Of a DNA stretch of 14,822 nt, positions 5,460 through 14,311 are shown piece after piece. Within the stretch, counting starts at the first letter, position 1, and each line of letters begins with the position of its first letter. This DNA is from Erysipelotrichaceae bacterium (GTDB lineage Bacteria > Bacillota_I > Bacilli_A > Erysipelotrichales > Erysipelotrichaceae). The position numbers were made by a program, and so were the translations under genes. The stretch spans positions 9,028-23,849 of the forward strand of contig JAUNJW010000002.1 in assembly GCA_030533035.1 (NCBI GenBank), in the 5' to 3' direction. The notes below the pieces were generated by a model. The model had not been told where the DNA came from. It ran no database searches and saw only the letters and a list, made by a program, of their open reading frames with translations.

Positions 5460-6818
5460 ATGAAAAAATGGATCATTTCCGCGCTGGTCATCAGTATGCT
5501 CGCCGGCTGCGGACAGAAAAAGAACGAAGAGCCGGAAGAAACCGCATCCCCGGAGCCCGTTGAAGAAGTCCAGGGCGCCTGGGTCAAAAAACCTGGCGAG
5601 CTGAATATTGACGCCGTCAAGGACATGGACGCCTTTGACCAGGTTGAAATTGCCTATGAAGGCGGCACAGTTCTGGGTGATGAGGAAAGAATCGGCATGC
5701 CCCAGGAATGGTACGAGACCGGCTATGAAAACAACGCGGTTGTCATCGAAAAGGACGGCAAGCACGGTGTTTACGACTATAACGGCAACCAGCTGTTCGT
5801 GCCGACGGTCAATGTCCACTCCACCCCGTTTGCCAAGGGTATCACGATGGCGAAGGTCAAAAACGCGGAAGGAAACTGGGTCTATGCCTATGGCTACTGC
5901 AATTCGACCATTTCCTCAGCGGTCGTGTTCACACCGGACTTTACCGCGGTGACGGATGTTCCGTTTGCGGATTATCAGTTTGCGCCGTACAGCGATACCT
6001 CAGCGATGCCGTATTTCGCGATTGTCGACGGAACATTCGGCGTCCTGACACCCGGAAAAAATGAAGACGGATCCGCCAGCGGCTCCTATTCATTCGCGCC
6101 ATACAGCGGCACCGGCCTGACCCGCAACATGATCGTCCCGGTTCTTGATCCGATGTACAAGACAGTTTCGAGGGTCGTCGTTTTCCAGAACGGTTCCATC
6201 GGTCCCAATGTTCTTGAGGATCTCGGCACCTATCAGACAGCCTCCTATGCCAACGGCTACTACCGGCTGAAATACAGCGACACCACCATCTTCATCCATG
6301 CCGAAAGCGCCACCCAGATCGGCTGGGCTTACCATGACGCCAAGAACTTCAGTTCCGGCTATGCCCCGGTCAAGCGTTACGGATACTGGGCACTGCTCAA
6401 TGAAAACGGCGACGAAGTCACCGATTATGTCTTCAATGACATCATGGGCGTCTATAACGGCAAGGCATATGTCCGCGTCGGCAAGCAGTGGGGCATCATC
6501 AATGTCGGCCAGGCCGTGGAAAGAGGCCGCAACCTGACCTGGACAGCCCTGTTCGGCACAGAAAAATCAGAGCCGCTGGGAACGCTGACTGTCCACGTGG
6601 CTGACCTGAACTTCCGCACCGGTCCTGATCCCAGCTATGAGGCGGTAGGCAACTCGGTACCGAATTCCGCTTATCCGGTTTATGAAACAACAGAGGCCAG
6701 CGGCTACACATGGTACCGCATCGACGAGAATGTCTGGCTGCCTTCCGAAGGCACATGGGCAACCTTTGAAAAGGGTGTGCTGAATGCCGATGAAGGTCCG
6801 GACATACCGGCCCGCTGA
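5460..6818 (+). CDS. Lipoprotein with WG-like repeats and a C-terminal SH3b domain
   Basis: A 452-residue surface lipoprotein. The signal peptide MKKWIISALVISMLAGC ends in a lipobox (LAGC) with Cys17 as the lipidated residue, followed by an acidic Pro/Glu linker. The middle part contains WG-repeat-like units, such as KDGKHGVYDYNGNQLF (98-113), GYWALLNENGDEVTDYVF (308-325) and KQWGIINVG (342-350), in a tyrosine-rich beta fold (about 85-350). Residues 375-436 fit a bacterial SH3b domain (LTVHVADLNFRTGP, then YTWYRID and VWLPSEG), which usually binds cell-wall peptides. Together these suggest a membrane-anchored protein reaching the wall. The start at 5460 is set by GAGGA (5448-5452) and the signal peptide; the open frame upstream runs through the previous terminator. 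It is a single-gene unit. Confidence 0.85.
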   Translation: MKKWIISALVISMLAGCGQKKNEEPEETASPEPVEEVQGAWVKKPGELNIDAVKDMDAFDQVEIAYEGGTVLGDEERIGMPQEWYETGYENNAVVIEKDGKHGVYDYNGNQLFVPTVNVHSTPFAKGITMAKVKNAEGNWVYAYGYCNSTISSAVVFTPDFTAVTDVPFADYQFAPYSDTSAMPYFAIVDGTFGVLTPGKNEDGSASGSYSFAPYSGTGLTRNMIVPVLDPMYKTVSRVVVFQNGSIGPNVLEDLGTYQTASYANGYYRLKYSDTTIFIHAESATQIGWAYHDAKNFSSGYAPVKRYGYWALLNENGDEVTDYVFNDIMGVYNGKAYVRVGKQWGIINVGQAVERGRNLTWTALFGTEKSEPLGTLTVHVADLNFRTGPDPSYEAVGNSVPNSAYPVYETTEASGYTWYRIDENVWLPSEGTWATFEKGVLNADEGPDIPAR

Positions 6819-6839
6819 GAGAAAAAACATTATCATTGA

Positions 6840-6869
6840 AGCCGCCCGCCTCAGCGCAGGCGGCTTTCT
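6840..6869 (+). terminator. Rho-independent terminator after the lipoprotein gene
   Basis: A G+C-rich hairpin. AGCCGCC (6840-6846) can pair with GGCGGCT (6859-6865), or alternatively CCGCCT (6846-6851) with AGGCGG (6858-6863) around a six-base loop. The short tail TTTCTT follows. Confidence 0.7.
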
Positions 6870-6887
6870 TAAGATTGGCTTAACTGT

Positions 6888-6916
6888 TGGGGGCGGTCCG
6901 CCTGCTGGAGTATAAT
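6888..6916 (+). promoter_or_regulatory. Promoter of the two-adaptor ABC operon
   Basis: TTGGGG (6888-6893, 3/6) and a perfect TATAAT (6911-6916) are separated by 17 bp. The leader to the start at 6996 is about 75 bases, the longest in the window, and holds a small CTGCC/GGCAG hairpin (6963-6977) just before the ribosome binding site. Confidence 0.6.
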
Positions 6917-6995
6917 GGTGGAGCAGGATCACAGGATCCCGGAAGTCAGTGAATATATCAGACTGCCGTTATGGCAGCAGAGAAAAGAGGTTTTT

Positions 6996-8087
6996 ATGAA
7001 GAACAGGAAGCGTCTGGCGGCAGTCATTGCGGCCGTGGTTCTGGCATGTGCTGCCATCTGGTGGTTTTTTTTCCGCACCTCCGGCAGCAGCGGCACCGAC
7101 GTTGCCTATGTGCAGAAAATCAGCGCGATGAACGGCTCCGCATCAGTGATGGACCGCTACGGCGGCGTCGTTGAGTCGCAGCAGACAGCTGACTATAAGA
7201 TGGATTCCGGCCGGACGATTGAGCAGATCTTTGTCGTCCCCGGCCAGAGTGTCGCTGAAGGAACGCCTCTTTTCCGCTACAGCACAACGGACGCGGCCAA
7301 CAAGGTGGCCTCCGCCAATCTTGAAATAGAAAACTGCAACAACCAGATTTCCATTCTGGCTTCCAGCGGAAATTCCACTGACATCCAGCTGCAGATCCGC
7401 CAGCTTCAGTATCAGATCCAGGTCCAGCAGCAGGAAATCGCCGGCTATCAGAAAGAAATCGACAACGCTGACGTCAAGGCTTCCTTTGACGGCGTCGTCA
7501 AGACAGTCAATGAGACCGGCCTGAGCGCGGACGGCATGGAAGCGCCCATCGTCACGGTCGCCAAAACCGGTGAGTTCCGCATCAAGGGAACTGTCTCGGA
7601 ACAGTCCATCGGCATGTTCAGTCCCGGCATGGAAGTTTTTGTCCGTTCCCGAGTGCGGGAAAACCAGGTCTGGCACGGCATGGTGGAAAGTGTCTCCAGC
7701 GAACCCGAACAGAATAATAATGACCGCTATTTCTACGGCGGCGGTGAAAGTGCCTCGAAATATCCTTTCTATGTCACCCTCGACTCCACGGAAGGACTGA
7801 TGCTCGGCCAGCATGTCTACATCGAGCCGGATTTCGGCCAGGGCGCAAAGAAGGAAGGACTCTGGCTTGACATGAGCTTTGTCACCTATGACGACGCCGG
7901 CAATCCTTTCGTCTGGTGCGGCACCACCGGCAGACTGAAAAAGCAGGCGGTCACACTGGGCGAAACCGATGAGGAAACCTGGCAGACAGAAATCCTGTCC
8001 GGCCTGGATGAGAATGACCTGATCGGCTGGCCGGATGAGACATGGCATGAGGGAATGAAGGCTGTCTCAGTGACGGAGGGCGAATAA
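6996..8087 (+). CDS. HlyD/MacA-type membrane-fusion adaptor subunit, adaptor 1
   Basis: A 363-residue adaptor of a MacAB/YknXYZ-type ABC system. One membrane anchor (7-26, after KNRKR) places the rest outside. The first lipoyl half (about 54-95, with QIFVVPGQSVAEGTPLF) leads into a short coiled coil (about 98-157, Gln-rich). The second lipoyl half starts with VKASFDGVVKTV (160-171), then come a beta-barrel (about 193-280) and a membrane-proximal domain (285-360) ending in an LKKQAVTLG-type segment. The coiled coil is short for the family. The start at 6996 has AAGAGG at 6985-6990, five bases away; an in-frame ATG at 6915 lies in the -10 box and is excluded. The stop is two bases before the ATPase gene. 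It probably couples ATPase-driven permease motion to an extracytoplasmic substrate; the substrate is unknown. Confidence 0.85.
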   Translation: MKNRKRLAAVIAAVVLACAAIWWFFFRTSGSSGTDVAYVQKISAMNGSASVMDRYGGVVESQQTADYKMDSGRTIEQIFVVPGQSVAEGTPLFRYSTTDAANKVASANLEIENCNNQISILASSGNSTDIQLQIRQLQYQIQVQQQEIAGYQKEIDNADVKASFDGVVKTVNETGLSADGMEAPIVTVAKTGEFRIKGTVSEQSIGMFSPGMEVFVRSRVRENQVWHGMVESVSSEPEQNNNDRYFYGGGESASKYPFYVTLDSTEGLMLGQHVYIEPDFGQGAKKEGLWLDMSFVTYDDAGNPFVWCGTTGRLKKQAVTLGETDEETWQTEILSGLDENDLIGWPDETWHEGMKAVSVTEGE

Positions 8088-8089
8088 AG

Positions 8090-8782
8090 ATGCTGCTGGA
8101 ACTCAGGAACATCTGCAGGAATTACGGCAGCGGCCAGGTGGTTGTGCCGGCCCTCAGGAACGTGAATCTGCAGGTAAATGAAGGTGAATATATAGCTATT
8201 ATGGGACCTTCCGGCTCCGGCAAAACAACCCTGATGAATATTCTCGGCTGTCTTGACCGGGCGGATGAAGGCACCTACAGCCTGGATGGCATTGATATTT
8301 CCGGCATGGATGACGCGAAGCTTTCGGATGTGCGGCTCAACAAGATCGGTTTTGTCTTTCAGACTTTCCAGCTGCTGGCCGGTGAAACAGCGCTTGAAAA
8401 CGTGGCGCTGCCGCTGATTTATGCCGGCGTCAAAAAAGCTGAGCGGCTTGCAAAAGCGGAAGAGGCGCTGAAAAAAGTCGGCCTCGGGGAAAGGATCCAC
8501 TTCTATCCCAACCAGCTTTCCGGCGGCCAGAAGCAGCGGGTCGCGATTGCGAGGGCCATGATCAACAATCCCAGAATCCTTCTGGCAGACGAGCCGACCG
8601 GCGCCCTTGACCAGGCCAGCGGCCGTCAGGTCATGGAGCTTTTTTCACAGCTCAATGAAGAAGGCACAACCGTGATCATGATCACCCACGACGCCAATGT
8701 CGCGGCCAATGCCAGACGGATCATGACAATTGTCGACGGCCGGCTGAGCGAAGGAGAGGCAGGTGACAGCGATGAAGAATAA
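8090..8782 (+). CDS. MacB/LolD/YknY-family ABC transporter ATP-binding protein
   Basis: A 230-residue nucleotide-binding subunit. All motifs are present: Walker A GPSGSGKT (39-46), Q-loop Gln91 in FVFQTFQLL, signature LSGGQ (143-147), Walker B ILLADEP (163-169) with the D-loop GALD (171-174), and switch His200 in [22 protein letters not shown] and DEPTGALD are typical of the type VII (MacB/FtsE/LolD) group, which drives mechanical movement outside the membrane rather than classical transport. It would dimerise with two copies of the permease encoded at 10421. Its start is two bases after adaptor 1 and its last 20 bases overlap adaptor 2, so expression is translationally coupled. Confidence 0.95.
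   Translation: MLLELRNICRNYGSGQVVVPALRNVNLQVNEGEYIAIMGPSGSGKTTLMNILGCLDRADEGTYSLDGIDISGMDDAKLSDVRLNKIGFVFQTFQLLAGETALENVALPLIYAGVKKAERLAKAEEALKKVGLGERIHFYPNQLSGGQKQRVAIARAMINNPRILLADEPTGALDQASGRQVMELFSQLNEEGTTVIMITHDANVAANARRIMTIVDGRLSEGEAGDSDEE
8751..8756 (+). promoter_or_regulatory. Ribosome binding site supporting a GTG start for adaptor 2
   Basis: AAGGAG sits six bases before the GTG at 8763 but 15 bases before the in-frame ATG at 8772. The weaker GAGG at 8756-8759 is 12 bases from that ATG. Spacing therefore favours the GTG, although the difference is only three residues. Confidence 0.5.
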
Positions 8783-10420
8783 GAAGGGAATCATTGCCGC
8801 TGTTATTCTCGCGCTGACGGCAGGGGGCGGTTTTTTCGGCCTGAAAGCCTATAACAGGGCAAGTCAGAGGGCAAGCGTTGTCCCGGTTGAAATGCTCAAC
8901 AGCATGTACTACGAAGAGGGCATGTCAATGTACGGAACCATTTATGATTCCGACAGCCAGAATGTCTATCTGAGCCCGACGTCCATCATCTCAAAAATCC
9001 ATGTCAGCGAAGGCCAGCAGGTCGCCAAGGGCGATCCCCTGATTTCCTTTGACATGACGTCCCAGCAGCTGACTCTCGAAATGAAGCAGCTGGCTGTGGA
9101 AAAACTGCAGAACGAACTGGCTGAAGCCAGAAATGAACTGATTCTGCTGCAGAACGCGAAACCGTATGTCGAACCGGTGCCGGAACCCGAACCGGAAATC
9201 CTGCCGGATCCGGAACCGGCACCGGAACCGTCGGAAGAACCCGGCCCGGTAATTCCCGAAGGTCAGAAGGACGGAGAAGCATGGACAGTCCTGCGCCATA
9301 TGGACCAGAATCTCGATGACGCGTGTCCGGAATATCCGGCTGCTGTCTATCACTATCTTTTGACACAGGACGGGATCCTGTGCGGTTCGTTCTTCAATGA
9401 GCTGAAGGCCATGGAAGAACCTACCCAGGCAGTTCTTGAAGTCAGGGAGGGAAACACGCATGACGGCGCCCTGATCACCGCCTGGCTGATCAGCTCCCGT
9501 TATATAACAGTCGATTACAGCGATGATGACTGCTGGTATATCATGAGCCACGATGCGGCCAACGGCAGCGGCGCGGCGGTGATTGACGGCGGTTATCCGG
9601 CCTGGAATCCCGGCGGTCAGAACGGACAGGCAGTCACGCCGGAAGGTCCCGGCACACCCGGTACGTCATCAAAGCCGGCCAGTTATGACGGCATGTATAC
9701 AAAAGAAGAGCTGGCTGAGATGATCAAATCACAGCGCCAGACAATCCGCGACCTTGACCTGCAGCTGCGGCGCGCCCAGCTGGATCTGAAGATCATGAAG
9801 GATGAAATGTCCGACGGCACGGTCTATGCCCGCAAGGACGGGGTTGTCAGAACTCTCGGCGATCCTTCAGCGCCGCCCCAGGACGGCAGTCCGTTCATGA
9901 CCGTTGCCAGCGGCAGCGGCATCACAATCAGGGCTGCGGTTTCGGAGCTGATGCTGGATCAGATCAAAATCGGCCTGCCGGTCACAGTGACAAGCTTTGA
10001 CACCGGCGACGTCTTTGAGGCAAAGGTCAGGTCCGTCGATATTTATCCGACTTCCTCAAATATGGGCGGCGGCAATCCCAACGCGTCCTATTATGATTTC
10101 TATGTGTATTCGGAAGAGGCACCGTCCCTGCCGGCGTACAGCTATCTGCAGCTGACGACGGGCGCTCCCGATTCTTCCGCTGACAGGATTGTTCTTGAAA
10201 ACATGTTTATCCGCAATGACAGCGGCGGCAGCTATGTCATGAAGGATGAAGACGGCAGACTGAAAAAGCAGTATGTCAAAACCGGAAAAACATACTATGG
10301 CTACGCGACCGAAATCAAAGAAGGCCTCAGCATTGATGACAGCATTACCTTCCCGTACGGTCCCGGCGGCACTGAAGGCACTGTGACCGAAATGGCAGAA
10401 GGCCCGGAGGTATTCTGGCA

Positions 10421-10424
<4 letters not shown>
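8763..10424 (+). CDS. HlyD/MacA-type adaptor with a large insertion in the hairpin, adaptor 2
   Basis: A 553-residue second adaptor. It has a membrane anchor (about 9-27) and a first lipoyl half with IHVSEGQQVAKGDPLISF (79-96). The first coiled-coil arm (about 99-133) is followed, where a turn is expected, by about 175 inserted residues. The insertion consists of a Pro/Glu stalk (about 135-165), a globular part (about 168-264, with two or three Cys and WTVLRHMDQNL, ITAWLISSRYI and WYIMSHD segments), and a Gly/Pro-rich linker (265-305). The return arm (about 311-349), second lipoyl half (YARKDGVVRTLG), beta-barrel and membrane-proximal domain follow. The C-terminal LKKQYVKTG segment matches adaptor 1. 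Typical adaptors have 350-450 residues. It overlaps the ATPase gene by 20 bases and the permease gene by four. Confidence 0.85.
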
Positions 10425-11665
<1,241 letters not shown>

Positions 11666-11671
11666 AAAAAG

Positions 11672-11702
11672 CGGCTCCGCTTCTGCGGGGCCGTGTGTTT
11701 TT
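11672..11702. terminator. Bidirectional terminator between the ABC operon and the phosphodiesterase gene
   Basis: CGGCTCCGC (11672-11680) pairs with GCGGGGCCG (11685-11693), giving nine pairs with one G-U and a four-base loop. On the plus strand it is followed by a T-tract at 11698-11702. On the minus strand it is followed by six T (the A run at 11665-11670). It can thus end both convergent units, and its right edge touches the minus-strand stop codon. Confidence 0.8.
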
Positions 11703-12253
11703 CAGAGGTCAATATGCATGTAAGGCGTATGGTCTGTCTTATATACCGTAAAGCCGGTTTCATCAAACAGACCGTATGTGGGCGGATGATTCTCCTTGGG
11801 CAGTGAAACGGAGCCCGGGTTAAGAAGATAAATGCCGTCCTTTTGATGCGCGGTGGGGATGTGGGTGTGGCCGGAAAGGAAGATGTCTCCCTCATTGAGT
11901 ACCGGCAGTTTCGCCGGGCCGTATACATGGCCGTGGATCATGAAGATCTTTCTGTCCAGAAAGGGCAGGATGTTATAGTCGCCCATGACGGGGAATTCAA
12001 GAACCATCTGGTCGACTTCCGCCTCGCAGTTGCCGCGGACAGCGATGATTCTGTCCTTCAGACCGTTCATGATTGGGATGACCTGTTTCGGTGCGTAGGT
12101 GGCCGGCAGATCATTGCGGGGACCGTGGTACAGAATGTCGCCCAGGCAGAGGATCAGATCCGGATTGTGGGTCCTGAGTGCGTCCAGGACAAGTTCAGCG
12201 CCTGCCATGGCGCCGTGAATATCTGATACAACAAGCAGTTTTTTTGCGGTCAT
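11702..12253 (-). CDS. yfcE: YfcE/MJ0936-family metallophosphodiesterase
   Basis: A 183-residue calcineurin-like phosphoesterase, close to E. coli YfcE in length (184). Metal ligands are visible in order: D11 and H13 (SDIHG), D39 (CLGD), N75 (RGNCEAEVD), H107 (IHGH), and H129/H131 (SGHTH), then NPGS (145-148). YfcE-type enzymes use Mn2+ to hydrolyse artificial phosphodiesters; the physiological substrate is unclear. The start at 12253 has GGAGA (minus strand, plus 12260-12264), six bases away. The open frame extends upstream only to a TTG at 12268, at the expected transcription start. It is convergent with the ABC permease and divergent from coaBC. The gene symbol is by similarity. Confidence 0.9.
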   Translation of the reverse strand: MTAKKLLVVSDIHGAMAGAELVLDALRTHNPDLILCLGDILYHGPRNDLPATYAPKQVIPIMNGLKDRIIAVRGNCEAEVDQMVLEFPVMGDYNILPFLDRKIFMIHGHVYGPAKLPVLNEGDIFLSGHTHIPTAHQKDGIYLLNPGSVSLPKENHPPTYGLFDETGFTVYKTDHTPYMHIDL

Positions 12254-12270
12254 AGTCTTTCTCCGCAAAA

Positions 12271-12279
12271 ATCATAGCA
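12271..12279 (-). promoter_or_regulatory. Extended -10 promoter of the phosphodiesterase gene
   Basis: Read on the minus strand, TGCTATGAT is an extended -10 (hexamer 5/6). It lies 17 bases before the start codon, so the transcript would begin at about 12264, on the ribosome binding site itself. Its -35 region (12294-12299) coincides with the -10 of the coaBC promoter. Confidence 0.55.
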
Positions 12280-12289
12280 TATATTTGCG

Positions 12290-12298
12290 TGCTATAAT
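12290..12298 (+). promoter_or_regulatory. Consensus extended -10 promoter of the coaBC-coaX unit
   Basis: TGCTATAAT is a perfect extended -10, 28 bases before the coaBC start at 12327. There is no good -35 at 17 bp (AATCAT, 12270-12275), and that region is occupied by the divergent promoter. Confidence 0.65.
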
Positions 12299-12326
12299 GA
12301 AGCCGGAAAACAAAGGAAAAAATAAT

Positions 12327-13517
12327 ATGAAAGATAAATGCATCGTGGTAGGAATCACCGGCGGCATCGCTGCCTTCAAGATCTGCTCCCTGGTTTCTTC
12401 CTTAAAGAAAAAAGGAAATGAAGTCCATGTCCTGATGACCAAAGAGGCGCAGGAGTTTATTACTCCGCTGACGCTCCAGACCCTTTCAGGCACCAGGGTC
12501 ATCACCGATATGTTCTCGGTTGATTACGAACCGGACGTCCACCATATCTCGCTGGCCAAGAAAGCGGACGTCTTCGTCATTGCCCCGGCGACCGCAAATA
12601 TCATTGCCAAAATCGCCCATGGAATTGCCGATGACATGCTGACAAGCACATTCCTGGCATGCCAGGCTGAGAAACTGATTGTGCCGGCCATGAACACCGG
12701 CATGCTGGAAAACCCGGTTACCCAGGACAATATCGAAGCCTGCCGCCGCTATGGCATCCATGTGCTGGACAGCGCCAGCGGCTATCTGGCCTGCGGCGAC
12801 ACCGGCAAGGGCAGGATGCCTGAGCCTTCCGTGATCCAGGACGCCATTGAAGCCATCGCTTCAAAAGACAGATACCTGACAGGAAAGAAAGTCCTTGTGA
12901 CAGCCGGACCGACCCAGGAAGCGCTGGATCCGGTCAGATATATCACCAACCATTCCTCCGGCAAGATGGGCTACGAGCTGGCTAGGGCAGCCCGCAACGC
13001 CGGTGCGGAAGTCACGCTCGTGGCAGGGAAAACGGCACTGGCTGACCCGGTCGGCATCGAGGTGGTTCCGATTGTGTCAGCTGCCGATCTGGCCGAAGCG
13101 GTGCTGGGACGCAGTGAAAGCCAGGATGTCATCATCATGGCCGCGGCCGTCGCCGACTATACGCCGGTGACGGTGGTGGACCAGAAGATCAAGAAGAGCG
13201 AAGGGGAATTCAGTGTTCCCCTCAAGAGAACAACGGATGTTCTCAAAGCACTGGGTGAAAGAAAGAAGACAGGACAGATCCTGATCGGATTCGCGATGGA
13301 AACGCAGAATCTGATTGAAAACGCCGGCAAAAAGCTGGCTTCCAAAAACGCTGATTATATCGTTGCCAACTCCATTGCCGACGCCGGCGCCGGTTTCGGC
13401 GTGGACACAAACAAGGTCACGATTCTTTCGAAAGACGGTGAAAAATCCCTGGGACTTTTATCCAAGGAGGAAACCGCCGAAAAGATTCTGGAATTCTGTG
13501 TAAAGAAGGAGAGCTGA
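12327..13517 (+). CDS. coaBC: Bifunctional phosphopantothenoylcysteine decarboxylase/synthetase CoaBC
   Basis: A 396-residue fusion that joins 4'-phosphopantothenate to cysteine (CoaB, CTP) and decarboxylates the product to 4'-phosphopantetheine (CoaC, FMN). The CoaC half comes first: GITGGIAAFK (9-18), catalytic His73 in HISLAKKADV, APATANIIAKIAHGIADD (86-103), PAMNTGM with Asn123, and Cys156 in LACGDTGKGRM, the residues known to matter in E. coli Dfp. The CoaB half follows at about 186: VLVTAGPTQEALDPVRYITN, HSSGKMG (209-215), AAAVADYTP (272-280), and the KIKK lysines (287-290). The start at 12327 has AAAGGAAA at about 12312-12320; earlier in-frame codons at 12285-12297 lie in the promoter. 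coaX follows after two bases. Confidence 0.95.
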   Translation: MKDKCIVVGITGGIAAFKICSLVSSLKKKGNEVHVLMTKEAQEFITPLTLQTLSGTRVITDMFSVDYEPDVHHISLAKKADVFVIAPATANIIAKIAHGIADDMLTSTFLACQAEKLIVPAMNTGMLENPVTQDNIEACRRYGIHVLDSASGYLACGDTGKGRMPEPSVIQDAIEAIASKDRYLTGKKVLVTAGPTQEALDPVRYITNHSSGKMGYELARAARNAGAEVTLVAGKTALADPVGIEVVPIVSAADLAEAVLGRSESQDVIIMAAAVADYTPVTVVDQKIKKSEGEFSVPLKRTTDVLKALGERKKTGQILIGFAMETQNLIENAGKKLASKNADYIVANSIADAGAGFGVDTNKVTILSKDGEKSLGLLSKEETAEKILEFCVKKES

Positions 13518-13519
13518 AC

Positions 13520-14311
13520 ATGTTACTGACTGTTGACGCCGGCAATACCAACATTGCTTTTGCGATCATGGACGGCGATGAAATCAAAAGCCGCTACCGT
13601 CTGATCACAAAAACAACGAGAACCTCGGATGAGTTCGGATTCTTTATCATGCACTTCCTGCAGTCCTCGGAAGTCACCCCCGGGCAGATTGAGGACGTCA
13701 TCATTTCCTCGGTTGTGCCCAAACTGATGTACGCCCTGACTTCCGCCATTATCAAATATGTGCATAAGAAACCGATTGTGATTTCACCGGACCTCAAAAC
13801 AGGAATCACGGTGGTTTCGGAAAACAGGAACAGCGTCGGCGCGGACCGGATTGTCAATACCGCCTGGGCCCATCATACCCTGCACAGATCCGCGATCATT
13901 GTTGATTTCGGCACCGCCACAACTTTCGACTATGTCTCTGCCGAAGGAGAATTCAAATATGTCGTCATCGCGCCGGGCCTTGGTATTTCAGCGGAAGCCC
14001 TGGCTTCCCTGACGGCCAAGCTGCCGGAAATCGAAATCCGCAAGCCCGCTTCCGTGCTCGGCACCAACACGGTCCAGGGCATGCAGGCAGGTGTTGTCTA
14101 CGGCTATATCGGCGCGGTGGAATATATCATCCGCCAGATGAAAAAAGAGCTCGGCGATCCTGAATGCATGGTGGTCGCGACCGGCGGCCTGGGCAAAGTG
14201 GTATCCAGGGAAACCGATGAAATCGACGCCTACGATCCCGATATCGCCTATAAGGGAATGAAGATCATCTATGACCTTAACAGGGAGGCACTGCATGATT
14301 CAGGTCTTTGA
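13520..14311 (+). CDS. coaX: Type III pantothenate kinase CoaX
   Basis: A 263-residue ASKHA-fold kinase catalysing the first CoA step, ATP-dependent phosphorylation of pantothenate, and insensitive to CoA feedback in characterised members. Visible residues are: the phosphate loop VDAGNTNIAFA with D6 (5-15), the pantothenate-binding GADR (107-110, Asp109), the catalytic region VDFGTATTFD with D129 (128-137), VIAPGLGIS (149-157), and ATGGLGKV (220-227). The ribosome binding site AGGAG (13507-13511) is inside the coaBC end, eight bases from the ATG, so it is cotranscribed with and coupled to coaBC. The pair covers three of the five CoA steps; coaD and coaE are not in the window. Its 3' end overlaps the dipeptidase gene by 17 bases. 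Confidence 0.95.
   Translation: MLLTVDAGNTNIAFAIMDGDEIKSRYRLITKTTRTSDEFGFFIMHFLQSSEVTPGQIEDVIISSVVPKLMYALTSAIIKYVHKKPIVISPDLKTGITVVSENRNSVGADRIVNTAWAHHTLHRSAIIVDFGTATTFDYVSAEGEFKYVVIAPGLGISAEALASLTAKLPEIEIRKPASVLGTNTVQGMQAGVVYGYIGAVEYIIRQMKKELGDPECMVVATGGLGKVVSRETDEIDAYDPDIAYKGMKIIYDLNREALHDSGL

Noticed and set aside
6915..6995. Upstream extension of adaptor 1
   Set aside because: The ATG overlaps the TATAAT box, so it would not be in the transcript. The start at 6996 has AAGAGG and begins with a normal positive N-terminus and membrane anchor.
7143..8048. Minus-strand open frame of 301 codons in adaptor 1
   Set aside because: It is a shadow of the adaptor gene: no ribosome binding site and no recognisable domain.
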